This document shows, in pieces, positions 21,275 through 28,934 of a stretch of 64,000 bases of DNA (positions are counted from its first letter, which is position 1; every line of letters begins with the position of its first letter). The notes beneath the pieces are model-generated. The model was not told the DNA's origin and did no database searches. It saw only the letters and a list, made by a program, of their open reading frames with translations. This stretch comes from Prorocentrum cordatum (lineage: Eukaryota; Sar; Dinophyceae; Prorocentrales; Prorocentraceae): assembly GCA_963575745.1 (NCBI GenBank), contig CAUYUJ010018560.1:1-64000 (forward strand), read 5' to 3'. The position numbers and the translations under genes were made by a program.

Positions 21275-22537
21275 ATGGCGGGCCGCCTCGGTGTTGCAGG
21301 TGAAGGCCTAGACTGGGCTCGGGACTTGCTGCCTCTGCCATCTGGGCGCTGCCTGGCTGATCTCCTGGAGGGACTCTCGCCAGCGGGCCTGGGTGTGTCG
21401 CGCTGTGCGGATCGGCGGCGCTCGCGCCGACGGGCTGCAGAGGCGCGGCTGCAGGACGGCATCTCGACGCTCAACGTGCTGGGCGGCCGCGGCGAGGAGT
21501 GGGGCCCCAAAGTGCTGCCTGGTGCTATCCAGCGCCAGGCTGTGGCCAGCTTGGCCCAGGCCTACTTTGCCGTGCCGCCGCCGCCCGACGACCTCACCGC
21601 CTCGGGAGCGTGGTCTGCGCTTCGGGGCTGCGGTTCCGGCTACGCCGTCGCAGGTGTTGTCGCCGGAGAGTTCGCGACCTACCAGCGCGGCAGGCTTGCC
21701 CTGCCAGCGGTCGGTAACCAGGCGATCGACCTCGTCAGTTGCCTGCCCGACCACTACCAGAAGCTGCTGGAGGATAGTGGCCGCGCTATTCGTCTACCAG
21801 CAGTGTGTACAAAGGACGTGGCGGCAGAGGTGGACGAGTTGGGCCCTGCGATGGATCCCATCCTGGCTAGGTCGCCCAGCAAGCACGCCGAGTTTTTGAT
21901 GTCTGCATTCGAATCGGGTGTCGTCGAGCCGGCGACTCAGGTTCGCAGTTTTGTGGGAGTCTTCTTTGTGCGTAAGAAGGACGGCTCGTTGCGGATCATC
22001 TTCGACCCTCGGAAGACGAACTCGCAGTTTGTACCTCCAGATAGTGTTGCTCTGGCGTCTCCTGAGGCCCTGGGTGATCTGGAGTTGCCTGCAGGCCAGC
22101 GGTTGTGGGTCAGTGAGGGCGATGTCGAGAACTGCTACTACCAGTTCCTGCTGCCTGACGACCTGAGGGCCGACTTCGCGTTGCCTGCGGTGCCTCGGAA
22201 GCTGCTGCCGCGGAGTCTGCGCCGCCTGTTTCCGCCCGGGCACGACTTCGTTCACTTTCAGGTGCGCGTGGTGCCGATGGGCTGGAGCTGGGCCGTGGCG
22301 CTGGCGCAGGCGGCGAACGGGGAGCTGCTGCGAGCTGGTCCGCAAGGGGCCCGCCGCTGGATCTGCAATCGCCGCTGCGCGCCGGCTGTCGCCGGTCGTG
22401 TGCCCGCTGCTCTCCTGTACATCGACAACTTCGCCTCGCTGGGGACCGTAAAGGAGACAGTCCAGCTCGACGGTGACTCGATGGAGAGGCAGCCGAGGGG
22501 CCGTGGTCTGACTACTCACGACATCTCGGGGCCGTAA
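21275..22537 (+). CDS. Reverse transcriptase of the retroelement
   Basis: 420 residues from ATG 21275; the same frame is open back to about 21200, overlapping the gag-like stop. The fingers motif FFVRKKDGSLRIIFDPRKTN is at about residue 229. Palm motif A is GDVENCYYQF (Asp at about residue 283), motif B is VVPMGWSWA, motif C is LLYIDNF (about residue 380) with YIDN instead of YxDD. The first catalytic Asp of the box is kept and the second is Asn. I recall YVDN/YIDN as usual in dinoflagellate elements of this type, so it need not be a defect. The frame ends at TAA 22535-22537 and resumes in the same frame into RNase H, so this stop is probably a nonsense mutation or, less likely, a read-through site. 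Confidence 0.88.
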   Translation: MAGRLGVAGEGLDWARDLLPLPSGRCLADLLEGLSPAGLGVSRCADRRRSRRRAAEARLQDGISTLNVLGGRGEEWGPKVLPGAIQRQAVASLAQAYFAVPPPPDDLTASGAWSALRGCGSGYAVAGVVAGEFATYQRGRLALPAVGNQAIDLVSCLPDHYQKLLEDSGRAIRLPAVCTKDVAAEVDELGPAMDPILARSPSKHAEFLMSAFESGVVEPATQVRSFVGVFFVRKKDGSLRIIFDPRKTNSQFVPPDSVALASPEALGDLELPAGQRLWVSEGDVENCYYQFLLPDDLRADFALPAVPRKLLPRSLRRLFPPGHDFVHFQVRVVPMGWSWAVALAQAANGELLRAGPQGARRWICNRRCAPAVAGRVPAALLYIDNFASLGTVKETVQLDGDSMERQPRGRGLTTHDISGP

Positions 22538-23414
22538 GTTGACGTGGACCTGCTAGGGTTCCACATCGACGGGGTGAAGGGGGCGATTCACATCGCGCCC
22601 AAGCGGTTCTGGAGGCTGGTCATGAGTCTGGACTACATCCTGAAGCATCCCCTCCTGACGGGAGCCGAGCTAGAGCGGCTGATCAGGCATTTGACGTACG
22701 TGCTGCTGCTACGACGCGAGGTGCTCAGCTTGCTCAGTGCGTCCTACGTCTTTGTCGGCAAGTGCTACTCTCGGCGCGTGCGGCTCTGGCCTTCGGTGCG
22801 CCGAGAGCTGACCTGGGTGCGAGCGCTGCTGCCGCTGGTGTGGGCGGATCTGCGCGGCGCATGGGCCCCCAGCGTGATGGCCGTGGACGCCTCGATGACT
22901 GGCTTGGGCGCGGTGGAGCGCTCCGCGGACCCACACGACGTCGGGCGCATCGGCCGAGTTAGAGAACGCTGGAGGTTCAAGGAACGCGAGCTGGTGGCCG
23001 AAGGCTCGCGTGCACGCGCCTTGCGTGAAGGGGCCGTCGGCGACTCCCCGTTCCCCGACGTGCCGTCGGACTTCTGCAAGGCCACCTCGTGGCAGACCGT
23101 AGCCTCGAGACGGTGGCGCCATCGTGCCCCCATCCACCTTCTGAAGGGCGAGGCGTTGCTGTGGGCCATGCGGAGGCAGGTGCGGCGAGTGGCGCATCAT
23201 GGGTGCAGGCTTCTATTTTTGTCAGACAGCATGTGTATTTGCTGTGCAGTTGCAAAAGGAAGAGCCTCGGATTTCCCCATCCTCGCTCAGTTGAGACACT
23301 TCACAGCTCTTCAGCTCGCATCGTCTTGTCGTGTGTCAGTGCGATGGATCCCTTCAGAGTGGAACCCCGCCGACGGTCCTTCAAGGCGGTTCGAGCCTCG
23401 CCGTTTGCGGGGCG
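22538..23414 (+). pseudogene. RT connection and RNase H region, separated from RT by an in-frame TAA
   Basis: Continues the RT frame after TAA: VDLLGFHIDGVKGAIHIAPK is a typical RT thumb/connection start. RNase H motifs follow in order: MAVDASMTGLGAV (Asp at 22886), LLKGEALLWAMR (Glu at 23150), LFLSDSMCICCAVAKGRASD (Asp at 23225) and RWIPSEWNPADGPSRR (Asp at 23372). All four acidic residues are present. There is no ATG near the start, so this part depends on the upstream RT start. The frame stays open to 24982, but between about 23400 and 24550 it is an Ala/Arg/Gly-rich shadow of the recombinase ORF. Overlapping RT-RH-MT and recombinase ORFs are known in DIRS elements. Confidence 0.82.
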
Positions 23415-24746
23415 ATGGAGCGCCGTCGGCTCGCGGCGGCCGCACCGAGTGCGCAGCCGCTGCCTGCTCCGAGTGCGCCGGCGATCGGCCAAGGGCGGAA
23501 GCGCCTCCTGGGCTCGTCGGGCCGCGCGCGCTCGGGTCAGGCGAGGGCCAGTGCCAGACGCCCCCGGCCCGCTGCCGCGACCCAGAGGTCGACTGCCTTG
23601 CCGTGGCACCGCCTCCTGGGCTCGAGCGCGTCAGGACTGGAGCTGGAGGCGGTGAGGCCCTCTACCCAGCAGAACTACCTGAAGCGCCTCAGTGGCCTCT
23701 GCAACTGGCTCGGAGTGGAGACGCTGCCCAGCTGGAGCGCGCTGGAGTGGGACGACGCCCTGCTGCAGTACCTGAACGACGAGTTCGCGCAGGGAGTGCG
23801 GCCGAACAGGGCCGCGAAGCTGCTGTCGGCGGTGCTCTGGGCGCGACCGGCGCTGGGGCGGCCCCTGCGGGTGGTGCTGCCGAGGGGCAGCCGGGCGCTG
23901 CTGGGCTGGAAGCGCAAGCGGCCCGGCCACTCTCGCCCCCCGCCCCCGTGGCTGGTGCTCTGCGGCGTGCTGGAGCTCCTGCTGCTGAAGCAGGAGGTGG
24001 CGATGGCGTGCGCTCTCTGCCTCATGTTCCACTGCTACCTTCGGCCCGGAGAGCTCCTGGCGATGAAAGCTTTTCAGCTGGTGCCGCCTGCGGCCGGGCT
24101 GCAGGGCGGATTTCGCTGGTGGACGCTGCTGCTTCATCCCGAGGAGCTGCTGGTGCCCAGCAAGACAGGCGAGCTGGACGACCCCCTGCCGCTCGACGTG
24201 CCCGAGCTCCAATGGCTTACCCCCGCGCTCAGGGATCTGAAGGCGCGGCTGGAGCCCCGCGAGCCGCTGTGGAGTTTCGGCTACGCGCAGCTGCGCGAGG
24301 AGCTCGAGAACGCGCTGGCGGTGCTGGGACTTCAAAGCCTCGGTGCCACGCTGTACTGCCTACGGCACGGAGGAGCAAGCCACAATCGGATCGTGGGAAG
24401 GAGGTCACTCGAGGAGGTGGCCAAGCGAGGCAGGTGGCGAGCTCGCCTGTCCGTGCGGAGGTACGAGAAGCACGGCCGCCTGGCGCTGCAAGTGGCGAAG
24501 GTGCCGCCCGTGGTGCAGGAGCGGCTGCGACTCAGCATGCAGAGGCTGCCGCGACTGTTCGCCAGCTGCTCAACGCGACGCTCCACAGAGTGCGCCTGGG
24601 GCGAGACAGGGTCGCCGTCGAGGTCTTCGCTGGGTCAGGCCGCCTCGCCTCGGCGCTTCGTGCCAGAGGATTCCCCACGGTCGAGTGGGACATCATTCGA
24701 GGAGCGCAATTTGATCTCACCAAGGCGCCCAGTGTCGAAGTTCTGA
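23415..24746 (+). CDS. Tyrosine recombinase (integrase) of the retroelement
   Basis: 443 residues from ATG 23415, in a different frame from RT-RH. Residues 75-150 hold a SAM-like N-terminal DNA-binding part (RPSTQQNYLKRLSGLCNWL). The catalytic domain has Arg I in CYLRPGELLAMK (residue 210), a basic SKTGE region in place of the beta-hairpin Lys, box II LYCLRHGGAS (Arg 317), RGRWRARLSVRRYEKHGRL with Trp and the nucleophile Tyr 350. The usual HxxR His is Tyr (YCLR), and a His follows the Arg; I believe this is family-typical for DIRS-like recombinases of dinoflagellates. It would integrate the circular cDNA by strand exchange at the B/A junction. The last ~95 residues overlap the methyltransferase frame and may be non-conserved. 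No stop or frameshift is seen in the catalytic part. Confidence 0.88.
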   Translation: MERRRLAAAAPSAQPLPAPSAPAIGQGRKRLLGSSGRARSGQARASARRPRPAAATQRSTALPWHRLLGSSASGLELEAVRPSTQQNYLKRLSGLCNWLGVETLPSWSALEWDDALLQYLNDEFAQGVRPNRAAKLLSAVLWARPALGRPLRVVLPRGSRALLGWKRKRPGHSRPPPPWLVLCGVLELLLLKQEVAMACALCLMFHCYLRPGELLAMKAFQLVPPAAGLQGGFRWWTLLLHPEELLVPSKTGELDDPLPLDVPELQWLTPALRDLKARLEPREPLWSFGYAQLREELENALAVLGLQSLGATLYCLRHGGASHNRIVGRRSLEEVAKRGRWRARLSVRRYEKHGRLALQVAKVPPVVQERLRLSMQRLPRLFASCSTRRSTECAWGETGSPSRSSLGQAASPRRFVPEDSPRSSGTSFEERNLISPRRPVSKF

Positions 24747-25351
24747 AAGGATGGATTCTCAGTGGAGAGGTGAGCATCTTGTGGTTAGGAACCCCGTGCA
24801 CTTCTTTCTCTTTGGCCCGTAGGTATACCAAGTCTGGGTCAGGACCTTTGAGGTCCAAAGAGTTTCCTCTTGGGCTGCCAGGCCTCTCAGGTCCCGATCA
24901 AATGCGAGTGCAGTTGGGTAACCGTTTGATGCATGTCTCTGTTGTGCTTGCTAAGTTAGCTCACACCAGAGGGATCCCTTGAGGGATCGAGAATCCCGCC
25001 TTTTCTCGTCTTTGGCTGTGTCCGCCTGTGCTAGGTCTCTGTAGGCTCCCCAATGTTCATGATGTTTTCGCGGATTTGTGTATGTGAGGTGAGCCGTGGC
25101 GTAAACGAACCTGGCTTCGCCTCTGGCACGTTTCTCCGGAGCTTCTTGGGCGAAAGTGCCACGGTAAAGGCACTTGTGAGAGGTCCCAGAGGCCTCACCA
25201 AGTGCTTGAGGGCAAGGCCCCCGGTGGCCAGTTTTGGACAGCAGTAGCACAGCCTTACCCCAAGGAGCTGTGCAAGATTCTGGCCAAGTCTCTTGTAGAT
25301 GCGTCAAATAATCGTAGGCTCTCTCGGTTGTGGGACATTTGTAAATGCTAG
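24557..25351 (+). pseudogene. PC-motif DNA methyltransferase domain with two in-frame TGA codons
   Basis: Same frame as RT-RNase H. SAM-binding motif VAVEVFAGSGRLASALRARG starts at 24611. An acidic strand end follows (VEWDI), then ILWLGTPCTSFSLARR, a Pro-Cys motif as in cytosine-C5 methyltransferases. After TGA 24980-24982 the frame continues GIENPAFSRLW, PNVHDVFADLCM, then TGA 25085-25087, then GEPWRKRTWLRLWH and AQPYPKELCKILAKSLV to a TAG at 25349-25351. Similarity to the methyltransferase pattern on both sides of each TGA shows nonsense decay. There is no ATG of its own; expression would need the RT-RH frame. DIRS elements carry a methyltransferase (known); whether this one is C5- or N6-type cannot be decided by eye. 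Confidence 0.75.
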
Positions 25352-25391
25352 GCGGTATTACCAGTACACTAATGAATCTGGACGTGCATAT

Positions 25392-25498
25392 GGCCCAGAG
25401 TTTCCTACTTGTTCGATGCTGCTGCGTTCTGTTGTCACTGTTGCCGATGCCTCGCCCCAGCGCCCTCTCAAGCTTGTGCTGGAGAAAAATAGAAGGCC
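25392..25498 (+). repeat. Internal split repeat B1
   Basis: 107 bp, ggcccagagtttcctacttg to gaaaaatagaaggcc. Same as B2 apart from two positions (cc versus tt near the left). Directly abuts A2. Confidence 0.93.
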
Positions 25499-25573
25499 TT
25501 GGAGATAGTTTATCAGGTTGGCCTGTCAATTTGGTGATCCTCAACCGTTGGCTCTAATCAGCCGCGCGAGCCG
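25499..25573 (+). repeat. Internal split repeat A2
   Basis: 75 bp, the internal copy of A1. The B1/A2 border at 25498/25499 reproduces the B2/A1 junction of a circular form. Confidence 0.93.
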
Positions 25574-25637
25574 CCCGACCCTCCCTCCCTTCTCTGCTCT
25601 TCCGCCTTTCAATCCCACACGAATTCAGAATTTAACA

Positions 25638-25744
25638 GGCCCAGAGTTTTTTACTTGTTCGATGCTGCTGCGTTCTGTTGTCACTGTTGCCGATGCCTCG
25701 CCCCAGCGCCCTCTCAAGCTTGTGCTGGAGAAAAATAGAAGGCC
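25638..25744 (+). repeat. Terminal split repeat B2
   Basis: 107 bp copy of B1, forming the right end of the element. It is separated from A2 by a 64-bp unique spacer. Confidence 0.93.
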
Positions 25745-25985
25745 ACATAATTCCTGGGGCCTTCTTGGGGCCCTCTTAGGGCCAACCAGGGGCCCAAGAG
25801 GGTTCCAAGAGGGCCCTCAGAGGGCCCCAAGAGGGCCCCAGGAATTATGTACCAGCGGCCGCTGGATTGGTACATAATTCCTGGGGCCTTCTTGGGGCCC
25901 TCCTAGGGCCAACCAGGGGCCCAAGAGGGCTCCAAGAGGGCACTCAGAGGGCCCCAACACGGCCCTAGGAGTTATGTACCAGCCC
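25745..25985 (+). repeat. Palindromic NotI-junction repeat units, right of the retroelement
   Basis: Starts acataattcctggggcc at the element edge, the other half of the junction broken at 19477. A complete junction at 25834-25888 has 21-bp perfect arms (ggccccaggaattatgtacca and its complement) around gcggccgctggat. The last unit ends at ttatgtaccagccca. Confidence 0.88.
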
Positions 25986-26004
25986 AGTCTTAGGGACCCC
26001 TTGG

Positions 26005-26935
26005 AGCCATCTTATGGGCCGATGTCCCACGGGGACCACCGGGTAACTCCGATGTCCCACGGGGGATACCGGGTAACTCCGATGTCCCACGGGCCGATGT
26101 CCCACGGGGACCACCGGGTAACTCCGATGTCCCACGGGGGTCACTGGGTAATTCCGATGTCCCACGGGCCGATGTCCCACGGGGACCACCGGGTAACTCC
26201 TATGTCCCACGGGGGACACCAGGTAGCTCCGATGTCCCACGGGGGGGCACCGGGTAACTCGTGCCCAGACCCCCCCCTGAAAGGTCGAGTTATCCGATGT
26301 CCCCTGGGGGACACCGGGTAACTCCGATGTCCCACGGGCCGATGTCCCACGGGGACCACCGGGTAACTCCTATGTCCCACGGGGGACACCGGGTAACTCC
26401 GATGTCCCACGGGCCGATGTCCCACGGGGACCACCGGGTAACTCCGATGTCCCACGGGGGACACCGGGTAATTCCGATGTCCTACGGGAGGCCACCGGGT
26501 AACCATGCCCAGACCCCCCTTGCAATGTCGAGTTACCCGATGTCCCCCGGGGGACACCGGGTAACTCCGATGTCCCACGGGCCGATGTCCCACGGGGACC
26601 ACCGGGTAACTCCGATGTCCCATGGGGGTTCACCGGTTTACTGAATAATGCCGAATGCGCCCCTTGCAAGGTCGACTTACTCGACGCCCCTCGGGGGACA
26701 CCGGGTAAGTGGGGGGTGTGGAGCGCACCCCCCGCTTACCCGATGTCCCCCAAGGGACACCGGGTAACCCATGCCCGACTCCCCCCCGTGCAAAGTCGAG
26801 TTACCCGATGCCTAACACCCCTCGCCACCGGGTAACCCGTGCCTAACACCCCCCCCTGCAAGGTCGAGTTACCCGATGTCCCCTGGGGGACACCGGGTAA
26901 GTGGGGGGTGTGGAGCGCACCCCCCAGTTACCTGA
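26005..26935 (+). repeat. 30-bp minisatellite (gatgtcccacgggg..)
   Basis: Units of about 14-31 bp made of gatgtcccacggg(g)gaccaccgggtaactcc with variants. In places a half unit (gatgtcccacgggcc) alternates with full ones. About 30 units; the last third is interrupted by gcaaggtcgagttacccgat blocks. Confidence 0.92.
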
Positions 26936-27360
26936 TGCTCCCAAGGGGGGGCGCCAAATAACTTATGCCCGTCGTCGTCGTCGTCGTCGTCGTCGTTGTC
27001 GCCGGTCGTCGGTCGCGGGCCGGAAAAATTTGAGGCTTCGGATCCGTTTCGGGGCCCCCCTGGGCCCCGAGGGCTCCAAACCCCTGGGGAAAAGCAGCAG
27101 CAAAACTTACCACTCCAGGTCGAGGCGGCGTCGTCGTCGTCGTCGTCGTCGTCTGCGGGTCGAGAGCTCCAGGATGGGGCCGAAAGCTCCGGGTTGGGGT
27201 CGGGAGCTCCTGGACGGGGTCGAGAGCTCTGGGGTCGAAACAGGGGCCAGGAAATTTGGTCCAAGTATCGCTGCCTGGTCCTGCAGGGGCTGGGTAAGGG
27301 TGCGATTACACCTCCTCGTCGTCGTCGTCGCCGAGGAGGAGGAGGAGGGCCCCAGGAGTT
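26936..27360. other. No gene recognised; GTC and GAGCTCC-rich tracts
   Basis: Holds GTC runs (about 26970-27000, 27128-27156, 27310-27330) and a loose repeat of gggtcgagagctcc/gggagctcc (27160-27240). Nothing protein-like. Confidence 0.5.
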
Positions 27361-27800
27361 CTGTACCACCGGCCGCTGGGTTGGTACATAATTCCTGGGG
27401 CCTTCTTGGAGCCCTCTTGGCGCCCTCTTGGCGCCCTCTTGGGGCCCTTTTGGGGCCCTCTTGGGGCCCTCTTGGGGCCCTCTTGGGGTCCCAAGAGGGT
27501 TCAGGAGTTATGTACCAGCGGCCGCTGGATTGGTACATAATTCCTGGGGCCTTCTTGGGGCCCTCTTGGCGCCCTCTTGGGGCCCTCTTGGGGCCCTTTT
27601 GGGGCCCTCTTGGGGCCCTCTTAGGGCCCTCTTGGAGCCCTCTCATGGGCCAACCAGGGGCCCAGGAGGGCTCCAAGAGGGCCCTCAAAGGGCCCCAAGA
27701 GGGCCCCAGGAGTTATGTACCAGCGGCCGCTGGGTTGTTGCACAACCCCTCTCGGAGCCCTCTTGGGGCTCTCTTGGGGCCCTCTTAGGGCCCTCTCGGG
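27361..27800 (+). repeat. Palindromic NotI-junction repeat units, third cluster
   Basis: Two long units (about 27383-27519 and 27531-27721) of the same inverted-repeat design as those flanking the retroelement, each closed by gttatgtacc and joined by agcggccgctgg. Junctions at 27362-27395, 27516-27550 and a degenerate one at 27716-27745. Confidence 0.85.
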
Positions 27801-27805
27801 GCCAT

Positions 27806-27843
27806 CTTATGGACGGCGACGACAACGACAACGACGACCACGA

Positions 27844-27912
<69 letters not shown>

Positions 27913-27985
27913 CCACGACGATGGTGGTGACGACGACGACCACGACGACGACGATGACAACGACGACCACGATGACGACGCGCCC
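27806..27985 (+). repeat. GAC/ACG trinucleotide microsatellite
   Basis: Dense gacgacgac repeats with cac, aac and atg interruptions. Poly-Asp and poly-Val frames through it are artefacts. Confidence 0.93.
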
Positions 27986-28029
27986 GAAATCAGCCGACAA
28001 AGCGACCTAGTAGTTAAAACGACAAGGTG

Positions 28030-28580
28030 TCCTTCTTTTGGCGCAGCGGCTCCGAGACAGCCTGCAGGGCAGCCTCTTTTTGGCCGCATCGGCTCCGAGA
28101 AGCCTGCAGCTCGGCCCCCGGTGACATTTTTTCGGCCCGCCCTTTCAAGGCCCCACGGCCGGCTCTTGGGTCGAGGAAGAATGAGGAGCAAAACCAGGAG
28201 AATCAGGAGCAGGAGGACGAGGAGGTTGAGCAGGGGGACGAGGACGAAATGAGAGGCCTTAAGCGGCTTCGAAAACCCTGCAGCTCAGCGCGGTTTGGTC
28301 TCGGAGCCGCTTCTGGCCTATCATTCCGTCCTTGACCCCTTGCTCAAACTCCTCGTCCTCCTGCTGCTCCTGCTCCTCTGGTTCCTGTTGATCACCTCCT
28401 CGTCCTCCTGCCCCTCCTCCTCCTCGACCCAAAAGCTGGCCGTGGGGCTTTGAGATGGCGGCCCCACAAAACATCACCGGGCCTCGGGGTGATATATTTT
28501 TCCTGGGGGGGGCAAGGGCGTCCGCAGACGAGCCCGCGCTGAGCTGCAGGCTTCTCGGAGCCGCTTCGGGCCTCTGATTC
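28030..28580 (+). repeat. Imperfect inverted repeat centred near 28290
   Basis: Left arm about 28085-28285, right arm about 28297-28575. Shared blocks: gcctgcagctc(g/a)g, ccccacggcc(g/a)gct(c/t)tt, gggtcgagga, acgaggag(g/t)ttgagca and aagcggctccgag. The right arm is longer because of insertions. It could extrude as a cruciform; no ORF is convincing. Confidence 0.65.
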
Positions 28581-28599
28581 CGTCCTTTCCTCTTGTTCT

Positions 28600-28934
28600 T
28601 CCTCTTGGACTGTTTCCTCGCCCTTTGGGGCCCTTTTGGGGCCATCTTGAAGTCAGCTTGGGCCGTCTTGGGACCATCTTGTGGACATCTTGGGCCGTCG
28701 GACAGCCGAAAAAGAAAACGCGCCCAAATGATTCAACAATTGAAGGGAATAAATACAACCATTTGGGCATTTCGGGCTCTCCTGGAGGTCCTCTTGAAGA
28801 CTTCCTAGACTGTCTAGGAGGCCCCTTGGATCCCCTTGGGGCCCTTGGGGCCCTCTGTGGCTGTCTTGGGACATCCTGGGGCTATGTCGAATCGTATCGT
28901 TGCCATCTTGGACGTTTTGGAGCCGTCTTGAAGG
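28600..28934 (+). repeat. cttgg short-repeat array with array core
   Basis: ggccatcttg / gccgtcttgg units surrounding a diverged core copy at about 28690-28765 (gccgtcggacagccgaaaaa, then cccaaatgattcaacaatt). Confidence 0.75.

Larger units (their letters stand above)
19478..25744 (+). mobile_element. DIRS-order (PAT-like) tyrosine-recombinase retrotransposon
   Basis: A 6267-bp element defined by split direct repeats in the order A1 (19478-19552) ... B1 (25392-25498) A2 (25499-25573) ... B2 (25638-25744). A1 and A2 are both 75 bp with two mismatches; B1 and B2 are both 107 bp with two mismatches. B1 and A2 abut, just as B2 and A1 would in a circle. Coding order: membrane ORF, gag-like ORF, RT, RNase H, tyrosine recombinase, PC-type methyltransferase. 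Split direct repeats together with a methyltransferase fit the PAT-like branch rather than Ngaro (no methyltransferase) or classical DIRS (inverted termini); that is family knowledge. The flanks rejoin to an empty site present elsewhere in the window, without target duplication. Nonsense codons in RT/RNase H and methyltransferase suggest a defective copy. Confidence 0.9.

Noticed and set aside
22544-24982. One 812-residue protein
   Set aside because: Only its first ~280 residues (RT connection and RNase H) and last ~140 residues (methyltransferase) look like protein; the middle is an Ala/Arg/Gly shadow of the recombinase ORF. I annotated the parts separately.
19478-25744. LTR retrotransposon or bacterial integron
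   Set aside because: Repeats are split (A...BA...B), there is no DDE integrase, polypurine tract or attC site, and a tyrosine recombinase is present together with RT.
26005-26935. CRISPR-like array
   Set aside because: Units are contiguous degenerate repeats of about 30 bp without unique spacers, in an apparently eukaryotic context; a minisatellite.
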